A stretch of 64,000 bases of DNA, from positions 372,001-436,000 of the forward strand of contig NZ_JACOQD010000001.1 of NCBI RefSeq assembly GCF_014297365.1. Direction: 5' to 3'. Position numbers and translations under genes: made by a program. This document shows, piece by piece, positions 9,882 to 19,217 of the stretch (position 1 is the first letter of the stretch; each line of letters starts with the position of its first letter). The notes beneath the pieces were generated by a model. It had not been told where the DNA came from and searched no databases. It saw only the letters and a program-made list of their open reading frames with translations. Source of the DNA: Winogradskyella echinorum (GTDB lineage: Bacteria > Bacteroidota > Bacteroidia > Flavobacteriales > Flavobacteriaceae).

Positions 9882-11125
9882 TGCTTTCTATACTTAAAAA
9901 ATTAGGTCCAGGATTATTATTTGCAGGCGCAGCCATAGGTGTATCTCATTTGGTACAATCTACCAGAGCTGGTGCTAATTTCGGATTTGGTTTACTTTGG
10001 GCATTATTGTTAGTTAATCTATTTAAATATCCTTTTTTTCAATTTGGTCCTCGATATGCAGCGGCAACAGGTGAAAGTTTATTAGACGGTTATCTCAAAT
10101 TAGGCAAAGGTGTTTTAGTTATTTACTTTATTTTGAATTTGGCGACCATGTTTACTATTCAAACTGCGGTAACTATTGTAACAGCCGGTTTAGCAAATTC
10201 ACTTTTTGGAGATATTAGTTTTTTAAATTTTGGGATTGAAAGTATTACCAGCGTAGAAATTTGGACGGTAATTATTCTATTCATTTGTCTACTAATTCTT
10301 TTTCTAGGAAAATATAGCACCTTAGACAAACTCATTAAATTTATAATTATTGCTTTAACTATAAGCACTCTTGTCGCGGTTTGCTTTGCATTTAGTGAGT
10401 TTAATCAACCAGTATCATTTACACAGGTATTACCTGAGAATGCAACTGAAATAGCTTTTTTAATTGCTTTTATGGGTTGGATGCCTGCACCTTTAGATAT
10501 TTCAGTGTGGCATTCCATTTGGGCACTAGAAAAGAAAAAAGAGGAAGTTTCATTTACACCAAAAACCGCACTACTCGATTTTAATATTGGCTATACTGGC
10601 GCAGTTATATTAGGTGTCGCATTTTTATCCTTAGGCTATTTCGTTATGTTTAATACAGGAGAAACGTTTAGCGAAAAGGCCTCTGTTTTTTCAAATCAAT
10701 TAATCGATTTATACACCAAAAGTCTTGGCAATTGGGCATATATTCTCATTGGTATTGCCGCATTAACAACCATGTTTAGCACAACCATTACTACGTTAGA
10801 TGCCTCACCTAGAGCTATGGCAAAAAGCGTAGAATTATTAACAAAAAAAGCACTAAACAAAGGCTATTTATTTTGGATTTTAATATTGACTTTTGGTACT
10901 TTAATTATCTTTTTTGTGTTTGCATCAGAAATGGGTTTACTCATTAAAATCGCTACAATACTATCTTTTATTACTGCCCCTTTTTATGCCACTATTAATT
11001 ATAAATTAATTTCGAGTAAACACACACCAAAAGCTTGGAGGCCAACTCTAAAACTTCATGCTTTATCATGGCTTGGTATCATTTTTTTAATTGGTTTTAG
11101 TGTGTGGTATCTCACAATTCTTTAA
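9881..11125 (+). CDS. Atypical Nramp-family transporter
   Basis: A 414-residue protein with about 11 predicted TM helices and an Nramp-type start (GPGLLFAGAAIG, then STRAGANFG). The hallmark TM1 metal-binding motif DPGN is replaced by GVSH (20-23). In TM6 the motif begins MPA (M201-P202) where canonical members have MPH. Loss of the Asp and Asn ligands makes ordinary Mn2+/Fe2+ symport doubtful, and the substrate could be another ion or small molecule. The gene overlaps the sigma-factor stop by one base. Databases would probably call it a divalent metal transporter; I am sure of the fold, not the substrate. Confidence 0.85.
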   Translation: MLSILKKLGPGLLFAGAAIGVSHLVQSTRAGANFGFGLLWALLLVNLFKYPFFQFGPRYAAATGESLLDGYLKLGKGVLVIYFILNLATMFTIQTAVTIVTAGLANSLFGDISFLNFGIESITSVEIWTVIILFICLLILFLGKYSTLDKLIKFIIIALTISTLVAVCFAFSEFNQPVSFTQVLPENATEIAFLIAFMGWMPAPLDISVWHSIWALEKKKEEVSFTPKTALLDFNIGYTGAVILGVAFLSLGYFVMFNTGETFSEKASVFSNQLIDLYTKSLGNWAYILIGIAALTTMFSTTITTLDASPRAMAKSVELLTKKALNKGYLFWILILTFGTLIIFFVFASEMGLLIKIATILSFITAPFYATINYKLISSKHTPKAWRPTLKLHALSWLGIIFLIGFSVWYLTIL

Positions 11126-11147
11126 GTCTTTTTAATAATTAACTTCG

Positions 11148-11155
11148 TATCTTTG
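11148..11155 (+). promoter_or_regulatory. Predicted -7 promoter element of lipA
   Basis: TATCTTTG lies 20 nt before the lipA ATG and matches TAnnTTTG. Confidence 0.5.
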
Positions 11156-11175
11156 TTTCCTGAAATTGAAAATGA

Positions 11176-12048
11176 ATGGAAACCAAAGTTGCTTCAAATA
11201 TATTACCAGAACGTAAACCTAAATGGCTTCGTGTAAAATTACCCACGGGTAAAAAATATACCGAACTTAGAAGTTTAGTTGATAAGTACAAATTAAATAC
11301 TATTTGCACCTCAGGAAGCTGTCCTAATATGGGTGAATGTTGGGGAGAAGGCACTGCAACCTTTATGATTTTAGGAAACGTTTGTACGCGTTCTTGTGGA
11401 TTCTGTGGTGTAAAAACCGGCAGACCAGAAACCGTAGATTGGGATGAACCAGAAAAAGTAGCTCGTTCTATTAAGTTAATGCAAATTAAACATGCGGTTT
11501 TAACAAGCGTAGATAGAGATGATTTAAAGGATATGGGAAGCATTATGTGGGCAGAAACTGTAAAAGCAGTAAGACGCATGAATCCTGAAACAACATTAGA
11601 AACTCTTATACCAGATTTTCAAGGTATTGAAAAACATATAGATCGTATTATAGATGTTGCACCAGAAGTTGTGTCGCATAATATAGAAACTGTAAGACGC
11701 CTAACTCGCGAAGTTAGAATACAAGCAAAGTACGATCGCAGCATGGGTGTTTTAAAATATTTAAAACAACAAGGGCAACGTAGAACTAAATCTGGTATTA
11801 TGTTAGGTTTAGGTGAAACTCGTGAAGAAGTTATTGAAACGCTTCACGACCTTAAAGCAAATGATGTTGATGTAGTTACTATCGGTCAATATCTTCAACC
11901 AAGTAAAAAACATTTACCAGTAAAACAATTTATAAATCCAGAGCAATTTAAAGAGTATGAAGAAATTGGCTTGGATTTAGGCTTTAGACATGTAGAAAGT
12001 AGCGCATTAGTAAGATCATCTTACAAAGCCCAAAAACACATTAACTAA
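11176..12048 (+). CDS. lipA: Lipoyl synthase
   Basis: Radical SAM enzyme that inserts two sulfurs into octanoylated lipoyl domains of PDH, OGDH and the glycine cleavage system. All cluster ligands are present. The auxiliary cluster cysteines are C44, C49 and C55 ([12 protein letters not shown]), and the radical-SAM cysteines are C70, C74 and C77 (CTRSCGFC). The C-terminal RSSY motif supplies the serine ligand. 290 residues is standard. Its stop overlaps the gap start by one base (TAATG). Own promoter motif upstream. Confidence 0.97.
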   Translation: METKVASNILPERKPKWLRVKLPTGKKYTELRSLVDKYKLNTICTSGSCPNMGECWGEGTATFMILGNVCTRSCGFCGVKTGRPETVDWDEPEKVARSIKLMQIKHAVLTSVDRDDLKDMGSIMWAETVKAVRRMNPETTLETLIPDFQGIEKHIDRIIDVAPEVVSHNIETVRRLTREVRIQAKYDRSMGVLKYLKQQGQRRTKSGIMLGLGETREEVIETLHDLKANDVDVVTIGQYLQPSKKHLPVKQFINPEQFKEYEEIGLDLGFRHVESSALVRSSYKAQKHIN

Positions 12049-13064
12049 TGATTACTGTTGCTATAAACGGCTTTGGCAGAATTGGTCGTCGTGTGTTTAG
12101 GTTAGCATTACAACATCCTCAAATTCAAGTTGTTGCTATAAATGACTTAGCAGATACTAAAACTTTAAGTCATTTATTAAAGTACGACAGTATTCATGGT
12201 GTTCTAAACGAAACCATTTCTTTTGATGATAATCATATCATTATCAACAATAAATCGATTCCTCTTTTTAATCATTCTCATCCTAATTCCATTGATTGGT
12301 CACAAGTTAATCCAGATTTTGTTATAGAATCTACGGGGAAATTTAAAACTAAAAATGAGCTTCAACATCACATAAAAAGTGGAGCTAAACGTGTTATTTT
12401 ATCCGTCCCTTCTATTGAGGATGATATTAAAACAATCGTTTTGGGTGTAAATGACCATTTGCTAGATGGTAATGAGACCATATTATCTAATGCCTCGTGT
12501 ACTACTAATAATGCGGCTCCAATGATTGCCTTAATAAAAGAGCACTTTGGTATAAAACAAGCTTATATTACAACTGTACACTCATACACTACAGACCAAA
12601 GTTTGCACGACCAACCACATCGCGATTTAAGACGAGCAAGAGCTGCTGGGCAATCTATAGTACCAACAACAACAGGAGCAGCTAAAGCTTTAACAAAAAT
12701 TTTTCCAGATTTAGCAGATGTTATTGGAGGTTGTGGCATAAGAGTACCTGTAGCAAACGGCTCATTAACGGATATTACTATAAATGTCCAAAAACCAACT
12801 ACTATAGAAGAAGTCAATTCAGTTTTTAGTAATGCCTCTACTTCTACCTTAAAAGACATTTTAGAATATACTGAAGATCCTATAGTATCTATCGATATTG
12901 TAGGAAATCCACATTCTTGTATTTTTGATGCGCAAATGACTTCCGTTATCGGCAATATGTTAAAAATAGTGGGGTGGTACGATAATGAAACTGGTTATAG
13001 TACAAGAATTTTAGACTTAATTTGCAATTTATCGGACAAAAAAGCACTTTTATCGAATAAATAA
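12048..13064 (+). CDS. gap: Glyceraldehyde-3-phosphate dehydrogenase, type I
   Basis: 338 residues. The Rossmann motif INGFGRIGRR is at 7-16, and an aspartate follows the second strand (AINDL), suggesting NAD preference. The catalytic cysteine is C151 in SNASCTTN and the paired histidine is H178 in TTVHSYTTDQ. The segment after the active site reads RVPVANGSLTDI, unlike the RVPT-N-S-V-D of the main glycolytic enzyme, so this may be a second paralogue with a gluconeogenic or erythrose-4-phosphate role. That is inference. It is coupled to lipA by a 1-base overlap. Confidence 0.93.
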   Translation: MITVAINGFGRIGRRVFRLALQHPQIQVVAINDLADTKTLSHLLKYDSIHGVLNETISFDDNHIIINNKSIPLFNHSHPNSIDWSQVNPDFVIESTGKFKTKNELQHHIKSGAKRVILSVPSIEDDIKTIVLGVNDHLLDGNETILSNASCTTNNAAPMIALIKEHFGIKQAYITTVHSYTTDQSLHDQPHRDLRRARAAGQSIVPTTTGAAKALTKIFPDLADVIGGCGIRVPVANGSLTDITINVQKPTTIEEVNSVFSNASTSTLKDILEYTEDPIVSIDIVGNPHSCIFDAQMTSVIGNMLKIVGWYDNETGYSTRILDLICNLSDKKALLSNK

Positions 13065-13065
13065 T

Positions 13066-13073
13066 TATATTTG
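13066..13073 (+). promoter_or_regulatory. Predicted -7 promoter element of the hybrid kinase gene
   Basis: TATATTTG matches TAnnTTTG and lies 21 nt before the ATG, immediately after the gap stop codon. Confidence 0.5.
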
Positions 13074-13094
13074 TTCAAATTAAAGTGAGCTGAA

Positions 13095-15335
13095 ATGTCC
13101 CGAATCAAATATTACATATTTGTTTTTTTAGCATGTTTTTGTAGTCTGATTTTCGCACAACAAGTTAGTGTAGAAGATACAGACAAGCTTGCATTAACCC
13201 TTCAAGAGTATGTTGATCAAGCCAAATTATATAGTGATCGTGGTGATTATTATAAGGCTAAAAACAATCTAGATGAAGCATTAGAGATTGCAAAAAAAAT
13301 CGATGATAAATCTAATCAAGGAAAAATCTATACAAAGATTGCAAAAGTTCAGTTCTTAGTTGGTGAAAAAAATCTAGCAACGGTTTCTCTTAATAATGCA
13401 ATTCAAATTCAGCGTGAAATTGATGACTATGGTAATCGAGCTATTAGTTATAATATTAAAGGAGTATTTCTTAGCAATAATGAAAACTATGATAAGGCCT
13501 TAGAATACTTCAATTCTGCCAATACCTTATTTGAACAAGAGAACTTAGAAGAATATATTTCTGATGTAACTTTAAATGAAGCCAAGGCTCTTATTGCTTT
13601 AAAACGTTTTGATGAAGCTAAGGTAAAGCTCGAGAAAACCATAATTATTGCTAAAAAATACGATCAAAAACGTCGTTTAAGTAGTGCATTGATACAAAGC
13701 GGTAAGGTTTCTAGTGAATTAAACAATAGTAAATTAGCATTATCTCAGGCTGAAGAAGGCTTATCTATTGCTCAATCTCATAACATAATCGAAAATATTA
13801 ATGAGGCGTACTTAACACTGAGTGATATCCACGAAAATAAAGGAGACCATTCTAATGCTTTAAATTATGTAAGAAAGCATATACAACTATCCGATTCTAT
13901 ACTCAATGTAAAACGAGAAAATTTAGCTTCTGGTATCACAGGACAAAATATCTATAACTATAAAGATGCCGAAAATGCTCAATTAAAAGAGCAAATGGAT
14001 GAAGTTACAGCAGAAAGTACTTTTACTAGAATTACAACTATTTTGAGTATCGCTTTAATTACTATACTATCACTTTTAACCTTGTCTTTATATAAAAACA
14101 ATAATATAAGATTGAGAACCAACAATATGCTTCATAAAAAGAATGATGAGCTTATTGTTGCAAAAGAAAAGGCAGAATTAGCCTCTAAGACCAAAGCTAA
14201 TTTCTTATCTACTGTAACACATGAGTTACGTACACCATTATATGCTGTTACTGGGCTTACTAATATGTTGTTAGATGAAAAGCCAAAAGAGCACCAAATA
14301 CCACACTTAAAATCATTAAAATTCTCTGGAGATTATTTATTAACTTTTATTAATGATATTCTTCAAATTAATAAAATTGAAGCAAATAAAGTTGAATTAG
14401 ACCCAGAACAATTCAACCTTAAAAACAAAATCGAAAATGTCATTTCTGCTCTGAGTAATTCTGCTAAAGACAATCAAACAGACTTACATTTCGATTATGA
14501 AGACGGTTTACCAGAAACGTATATTGGTGACCAATTAAAGATTTCCCAAATCTTAATTAACCTACTTGGTAATGCTATTAAATTCACTAAAGATGGAGAC
14601 ATCTGGGTGAGAGCGCGTAAAATTGACAAAAAAGACAAAATGTACACGCTTCGCTTTGAAATTGAAGATAATGGTATTGGTATTACAAAGGAAAAACAAG
14701 ACCATATGTTTGAGAGTTTCTCTCAAGGATCTGTACAAATCAACAGAAAATATGGTGGTACTGGTCTTGGTTTATCTATTGTAAAAGGACTTATTCAAAT
14801 TCTTAAAGGGAAAATTTACTTAAAGAGTGAGCTTGGAAAAGGCACCACATTCTTTTTTGAAATTCCTTTAGAGCATTCTGAAATTGTCGAAGAACCTAAA
14901 GTAGAAAAAATTAAAAAATCTAATAAGATGGAAGATTTGGATTTAAGCAATGTTAAAATTCTAATTGTTGAAGACAACAAAATCAATCAAATGATTACTA
15001 AAAAGATTCTTAATAAAATGGATCTGTATTGTGATGTGGTTGATAACGGCGAAGCTGCTGTTGAGCAAGTAAAAGAAACAACTTACGATGTGGTGCTAAT
15101 GGATATTCATATGCCAGGCATTAGTGGTTTAGAAGCTACCAAAATCATTAGAACTTTTGATAAAGAGCTTACCATCTTTGCACTTACAGCAGTAACTTTA
15201 GAAGACAAAATGCATGAGTTTGGTGAAGCTGGCTTTGATGATATTATCTCTAAACCGTTTAAACAAGAAGATTTTGAATCTAAGCTATATGCAGCACTTT
15301 CGGGCGAAAAAATAGTCTCTAGCTATTTTAACTAA
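13095..15335 (+). CDS. TPR hybrid sensor histidine kinase/response regulator
   Basis: 746 residues in one chain: signal peptide (1 to about 22), periplasmic TPR repeats (about 30-280), one TM helix (about 312-333), HisKA dimerisation domain with phospho-acceptor H376 in THELRTPLY, an HATPase_c domain (NLLGNAIKFT, DNGIGI, GGTGLGLSIV), and a C-terminal receiver domain with acceptor D670 in VLMDIHMPG. The output partner is not encoded next door; signal could pass on through a separate phosphotransferase or regulator. Such TPR-fronted hybrid kinases are frequent in Flavobacteriia. The 3' end overlaps the convergent lpxK by 8 nt, and no terminator is visible between them. Confidence 0.95.
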   Translation: MSRIKYYIFVFLACFCSLIFAQQVSVEDTDKLALTLQEYVDQAKLYSDRGDYYKAKNNLDEALEIAKKIDDKSNQGKIYTKIAKVQFLVGEKNLATVSLNNAIQIQREIDDYGNRAISYNIKGVFLSNNENYDKALEYFNSANTLFEQENLEEYISDVTLNEAKALIALKRFDEAKVKLEKTIIIAKKYDQKRRLSSALIQSGKVSSELNNSKLALSQAEEGLSIAQSHNIIENINEAYLTLSDIHENKGDHSNALNYVRKHIQLSDSILNVKRENLASGITGQNIYNYKDAENAQLKEQMDEVTAESTFTRITTILSIALITILSLLTLSLYKNNNIRLRTNNMLHKKNDELIVAKEKAELASKTKANFLSTVTHELRTPLYAVTGLTNMLLDEKPKEHQIPHLKSLKFSGDYLLTFINDILQINKIEANKVELDPEQFNLKNKIENVISALSNSAKDNQTDLHFDYEDGLPETYIGDQLKISQILINLLGNAIKFTKDGDIWVRARKIDKKDKMYTLRFEIEDNGIGITKEKQDHMFESFSQGSVQINRKYGGTGLGLSIVKGLIQILKGKIYLKSELGKGTTFFFEIPLEHSEIVEEPKVEKIKKSNKMEDLDLSNVKILIVEDNKINQMITKKILNKMDLYCDVVDNGEAAVEQVKETTYDVVLMDIHMPGISGLEATKIIRTFDKELTIFALTAVTLEDKMHEFGEAGFDDIISKPFKQEDFESKLYAALSGEKIVSSYFN

Positions 15336-16329
15336 CAAATGATTTTACTGTTGTATTAAATAACTCAGGTCTATCTAATTTTATTTCAATAGGTAAATAA
15401 TATAGTTTATCCTTTAGACTTCCATCATTTGATAAACGCATATAGTCTTTTTCTGTTGTAATTATTAATTCTTTAGATTTTAATTTTTCTATATCAGTAG
15501 CTTTAAAATTGTAGTGATCTCCATATTCTAAATGATCAAATTTTAACGCTTTCTCCAATAAAAACTCAACTAAGGGTTGTGCATTTGCAATACCTGTAAC
15601 TAGTGTAAAATTTGGAAGTGATTCTAAACTTATAGAATCATTTGCAGATATTACTATATCAGCATAATCAATATAACTAAAACAAACTAGTTGATGCTTT
15701 TGAATTTTTAAACGTGCAATGATAGATTTTTTTTCTTGCTCAGAAATGTTTTTAGGACATTTGGTAACCACAATGACATCTGCTCGTTTAGCTCCCGATC
15801 GCGGCTCACGCAAATTACCTGCAGGTAAGACTATATCTTTGTAGTAAAGATTATTATATGCAGTCAATAAAATATTAAAACCAGCCCTTACTTTTCTGTG
15901 TTGATATGCATCATCTAACAAAATAACTTCAGGTGGTTCTGCCATACTTCGTAGTTGTTCTATACCATTCTGTCTATTAGAATCTACTGCAACTTTAATT
16001 TCGTTTTTAAATTTATTATAAAATTGAAATGGTTCATCACCAATAGTATCTGCATTAGCATTTTCATCCGCAAATACAAAACCGTCCGTTTTTCGTTTAT
16101 AACCTCTACTTAATGTAGCAATAGATTTTTCGTTCTTCAATAACCGGATTAAATATTCAATCATTGGAGTTTTTCCTGTACCACCTGTACTAAGATTACC
16201 AACACAAATTATAGGGAAATTATACGATTTTGAAGATTTAATTCCTTTATCATAAAGTAAATTACGTAACCATGTAACCAAATAATAAATTGGCACAACA
16301 GGAAACAATATGATTCGAATGAATTTCAT
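15328..16329 (-). CDS. lpxK: Tetraacyldisaccharide 4'-kinase
   Basis: Phosphorylates the 4' position of the lipid A precursor at the inner membrane. 333 residues with an N-terminal amphipathic or membrane-associating helix (about 3-25), the Walker A GGTGKT at 49-54, and the LpxK signature DDAYQHRKVRAGFNILL. A conserved REP region (LREPRSGAKRADVIVVTKCP) follows. The gene is on the minus strand with its 3' end overlapping the hybrid kinase. Its presence shows a Gram-negative envelope with phosphorylated lipid A. Confidence 0.95.
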   Translation of the reverse strand: MKFIRIILFPVVPIYYLVTWLRNLLYDKGIKSSKSYNFPIICVGNLSTGGTGKTPMIEYLIRLLKNEKSIATLSRGYKRKTDGFVFADENANADTIGDEPFQFYNKFKNEIKVAVDSNRQNGIEQLRSMAEPPEVILLDDAYQHRKVRAGFNILLTAYNNLYYKDIVLPAGNLREPRSGAKRADVIVVTKCPKNISEQEKKSIIARLKIQKHQLVCFSYIDYADIVISANDSISLESLPNFTLVTGIANAQPLVEFLLEKALKFDHLEYGDHYNFKATDIEKLKSKELIITTEKDYMRLSNDGSLKDKLYYLPIEIKLDRPELFNTTVKSFVS

Positions 16330-16478
16330 TGCTACGAAAATATACTATTTTTCTTCTGTAAAAAACTAAATTATATTTAAGAGAAAATAAAAAAATTAGT
16401 TTCACATCAGCAACCACTTCGTTAGTCTATGATTTTTTTCATTTGATTTTTGTGAATTTCCAAACAAAAAAATTCATG

Positions 16479-16486
16479 TACTTTTG
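16479..16486 (+). promoter_or_regulatory. Predicted -7 promoter element of the Nif3-family gene
   Basis: TACTTTTG lies 16 nt before the ATG and matches TAnnTTTG. Confidence 0.5.
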
Positions 16487-16502
16487 AAACAAATACACAC
16501 TT

Positions 16503-17597
16503 ATGATTGTACAAGACGTAATTAATCACTTACATAACTTAGCTCCATTGGCTTATGCAGAAGACTTTGACAATGTAGGCCTTTTGGTAGGAGATAAAAG
16601 TCAATCCGTAACAGGTATTCTGGTTACACTAGATACGCTGGAGGCTGTAGTGGATGAAGCTATAGAAAACAATTGTAACCTAATTGTAAGCTTTCACCCT
16701 ATTATTTTTAAAGGTTTAAAAAAACTAACTGGTAAGACCTATGTTGAGCGCGTAGTAATAAAAGCCATTCAAAATAATATTGCTATTTTCTCTATTCATA
16801 CCGCTTTAGATAATGCCATTAAAGGAGTTAACTCAATTATTTGCGACCAGTTAAGCTTAATAAATAAAAAGATTTTAATTCCTCAGTCTGGCACAATTAA
16901 AAAACTACAAACGTATGTTCCAAAATCAAATGCTGAAGAATTAAGACAAGCTCTTTTTAATGCAGGTGCTGGTAATATAGGTAATTATGAATCTTGTAGT
17001 TTTAATGTAGATGGGGAAGGCACCTATTTAGGAAATGAAGAATCTAACCCTGTTATTGGTAAAAAAGGCGAATTACATACAGAAAATGAAACTGCAATTT
17101 CTGTAACCTTTAAAAAACATTTAGAATCTAAAGTTTTAAAAACCCTTTTTGACGCACACCCTTACGAAGAAGTTGCATTTGAAATTTCAACTTTAGAAAA
17201 CACTAACCAACATATTGGAATGGGAATGATAGGCGAGTTAGAAAAACCTATGAATGCCAAAGAGTGTTTACATTTTATAAAAAACAAAATGAATACCGAA
17301 TGTATAAGACATTCCGCATTGTTAGAAAAACCTATAAAAAAGATTGCTGTGCTAGGCGGTTCTGGTAGTTTTGCAATTAGCGCTGCAAAAGCTTCTGGTG
17401 CAGATCTTTTAGTCACTGCAGACCTAAAATATCACGACTTTTTCAGTGCAGAAAACGGTATTATTTTGGCAGATATTGGACATTATGAAAGCGAACAGTT
17501 CACAAAATCGTTTTTAGTAGACTATCTCTCGAAAAAAATTACTAATTTTGCAGTCATTTTATCAAAGACAAATACAAATCCGGTAAAGTATTTATAA
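16503..17597 (+). CDS. Nif3-like dinuclear metal centre protein (DUF34)
   Basis: 364 residues. The N- and C-terminal halves form the Nif3/YbgI fold with metal-binding histidines visible in SFHPIIF, IHTALD and GHYESE. Between them (about 130-235) is the PII/CutA-like insert found in longer family members (ETYV-type strand, AHPYEEVAFEI). The family forms toroidal hexamers. A role in GTP cyclohydrolase-like or metal homeostasis has been proposed, but no activity is firmly assigned. It is followed after 2 nt by the coiled-coil protein gene, an arrangement conserved with zinc-ribbon partners in many bacteria. Confidence 0.92.
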   Translation: MIVQDVINHLHNLAPLAYAEDFDNVGLLVGDKSQSVTGILVTLDTLEAVVDEAIENNCNLIVSFHPIIFKGLKKLTGKTYVERVVIKAIQNNIAIFSIHTALDNAIKGVNSIICDQLSLINKKILIPQSGTIKKLQTYVPKSNAEELRQALFNAGAGNIGNYESCSFNVDGEGTYLGNEESNPVIGKKGELHTENETAISVTFKKHLESKVLKTLFDAHPYEEVAFEISTLENTNQHIGMGMIGELEKPMNAKECLHFIKNKMNTECIRHSALLEKPIKKIAVLGGSGSFAISAAKASGADLLVTADLKYHDFFSAENGIILADIGHYESEQFTKSFLVDYLSKKITNFAVILSKTNTNPVKYL

Positions 17598-17599
17598 TT

Positions 17600-18385
17600 A
17601 TGGCAAAAAAAGCTGAAGTTTCTGTTGAAGAGCGATTAAGAGCACTATATGACTTACAATTAATTGACTCTAGAGTAGATGAAATAAGAAATGTCAGAGG
17701 TGAGCTTCCTTTAGAAGTTAGAGATTTAGAAGACGAAGTAGAAGGACTTAACACTAGAATGGAAAAGTTAAATGATAGCCTAGCTATTATTGACGATGAG
17801 ATTAAAGGAAAAAAGAACTTAATTGAAGAAGCTAAAGCTTTAATCAAAAAGTATAGTGAGCAACAAAAAAATGTTAGAAATAACAGAGAATATAACTCAT
17901 TGACTAAAGAGGTTGAATTTCAGGAATTAGAAATTCAATTAGCAGAAAAGCACATCAAGGAATTTAAAGTTCAGATTGAACAGAAAAAAGAAGTTATTTC
18001 TGAAACTAAAGATCGTTTAAAAGATCGCCAAGCACATCTTAAACATAAAAAAGGTGAGTTAAACGAAATTTTAAAGGAGACTGAAAAAGAAGAAGAAGCA
18101 CTTTTAGGAAAATCTGAAGATTTCCAAAAGAAGATTGATGAGCGTTTAGTTAAAGCATACCTTAGAATTAGACAAAACGTTAAAAATGGTTTAGCGGTTG
18201 TAGCTATAGAACGTGGAGCTTCTGGTGGATCTTTCTTTACTATTCCCCCTCAAGTACAAGTTGAGATTGCTTCTCGCAAAAAGGTAATTACTGATGAGCA
18301 TAGTGGACGTATTTTAGTTGATGCTGCATTAGCAGAAGAAGAAAAAGTAAAAATGGATAAGTTATTTGCTAAACTTAGTAAGTAA
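17600..18385 (+). CDS. Coiled-coil protein of the C4 zinc-ribbon (CT398-like) family, cysteines lost
   Basis: 261 residues. Residues 1 to about 190 are a long antiparallel coiled-coil hairpin rich in Glu and Lys. The C-terminal 202-240 segment aligns with the zf-RING_7 ribbon (conserved IPPQ-x-x-x-E-I core and GRILV), but the four zinc cysteines are absent: the first knuckle reads ERGASGGS and the second TDEHSGRI. The whole protein contains no cysteine. It therefore keeps the fold context but cannot bind zinc in the usual way. Paired with the Nif3-like gene (2-nt gap). The function of the family is not settled; proposals include handling of nucleic acid or secretion-linked roles. Confidence 0.88.
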   Translation: MAKKAEVSVEERLRALYDLQLIDSRVDEIRNVRGELPLEVRDLEDEVEGLNTRMEKLNDSLAIIDDEIKGKKNLIEEAKALIKKYSEQQKNVRNNREYNSLTKEVEFQELEIQLAEKHIKEFKVQIEQKKEVISETKDRLKDRQAHLKHKKGELNEILKETEKEEEALLGKSEDFQKKIDERLVKAYLRIRQNVKNGLAVVAIERGASGGSFFTIPPQVQVEIASRKKVITDEHSGRILVDAALAEEEKVKMDKLFAKLSK

Positions 18386-18406
18386 ATTATACATCGTAAT
18401 AGATTG

Positions 18407-18436
18407 AAGCCTTCACAATTGTGAAGGCTTTTTTAT
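18407..18436 (+). terminator. Terminator after the coiled-coil gene
   Basis: A 24-nt perfect palindrome (arms AAGCCTTCACAA / TTGTGAAGGCTT) followed by a T run. Confidence 0.85.
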
Positions 18437-18511
18437 TTTAATATAACTTTAAAGAAGATTTATATTAGGTTTAGTATTTTTAAACGACTATTTGAAAAAG
18501 AAAAAAGAATT

Positions 18512-19174
18512 ATGAAAAATTTAATTTACGTATTAAGCATCAGCCTATTTTTTAGCTGTCATAACCAAGCACAAGTCAGTGATAAACAACAAGCCGTAAT
18601 TGATGCAGAACCTGTTGCTGTTCCAATAAAAGATGGAAAAGCAAGAGCCTATTTTGCAAGTGGTTGTTTTTGGTGTGTTGAAGCTATCTTTGAAAGTGTT
18701 AAAGGAGTTGAGGAGTCTATAAGTGGTTATTCTGGCGGACACACAACAGACATTAACTATGAGAAAAGCAATACAGGCAAAACAGGCCATGCAGAAGCTG
18801 TAGAAATTATTTACGATCCAGAAGTGGTGAGCTTTGCCACCTTAGTTGATGTGTATTTTGGTTCTCAAAATCCTACACAAGTTAATGGTCAAGGACCAGA
18901 TAAAGGTTCTCAATATCGCTCTATCATCTTTTACCAAAATGCTGAACAGAAAAAAATTATTGAAGAAAAGAAAACCGCTTTAGCTAAAAAGTTGGATGCT
19001 AAAATCGCTGCAGAAGTTTACCCTTTTCAAAAATTTTATAAAGGTGAAGATTATCATCAAGATTTTGAAAAACGTAATCCAAACCAGAGTTACATAAGAG
19101 CGGTTTCTATTCCTAGATTAAATCGTTTTAAAGCCAAGTTCCCAGAATTATTAAAGGAAGACGAAAAGCATTAA
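18512..19174 (+). CDS. msrA: Peptide-methionine (S)-S-oxide reductase, lipoprotein
   Basis: 220 residues. An N-terminal lipoprotein signal (LFFSC, lipidated Cys 16) anchors the enzyme in the periplasm or outer membrane. The MsrA domain begins with the active-site motif GCFWCVE (51-57, catalytic C52) and continues with YSGG, GHAEAVE and FWGSQ/DPTQ-like segments (FGSQNPTQVNGQGPDKGSQYRS). It repairs oxidised methionine in exported proteins. A thioredoxin-like partner or MsrB is not adjacent. Complete, with a strong stem-loop behind it. Confidence 0.95.
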   Translation: MKNLIYVLSISLFFSCHNQAQVSDKQQAVIDAEPVAVPIKDGKARAYFASGCFWCVEAIFESVKGVEESISGYSGGHTTDINYEKSNTGKTGHAEAVEIIYDPEVVSFATLVDVYFGSQNPTQVNGQGPDKGSQYRSIIFYQNAEQKKIIEEKKTALAKKLDAKIAAEVYPFQKFYKGEDYHQDFEKRNPNQSYIRAVSIPRLNRFKAKFPELLKEDEKH

Positions 19175-19180
19175 TGAAAC

Positions 19181-19213
19181 AGACCTTTCAGGTTTTAAAT
19201 ACCTGAAAGGTCT
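19181..19213. terminator. Stem-loop between msrA and the convergent methyltransferase gene
   Basis: A 13-bp perfect stem (AGACCTTTCAGGT / ACCTGAAAGGTCT) with a 7-nt loop, 7 nt after msrA. There is no long T run, so termination strength is uncertain. It may also be a repeat-derived hairpin. Confidence 0.6.
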
Positions 19214-19217
19214 CAAA

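Noticed and set aside
11139-11579. 146-residue minus-strand ORF opposite lipA
   Set aside because: Antisense to the conserved iron-sulfur motifs of lipA; a shadow of codon bias.
12563-12955. 130-residue minus-strand ORF within gap
   Set aside because: Opposite a conserved dehydrogenase domain, no recognisable product.
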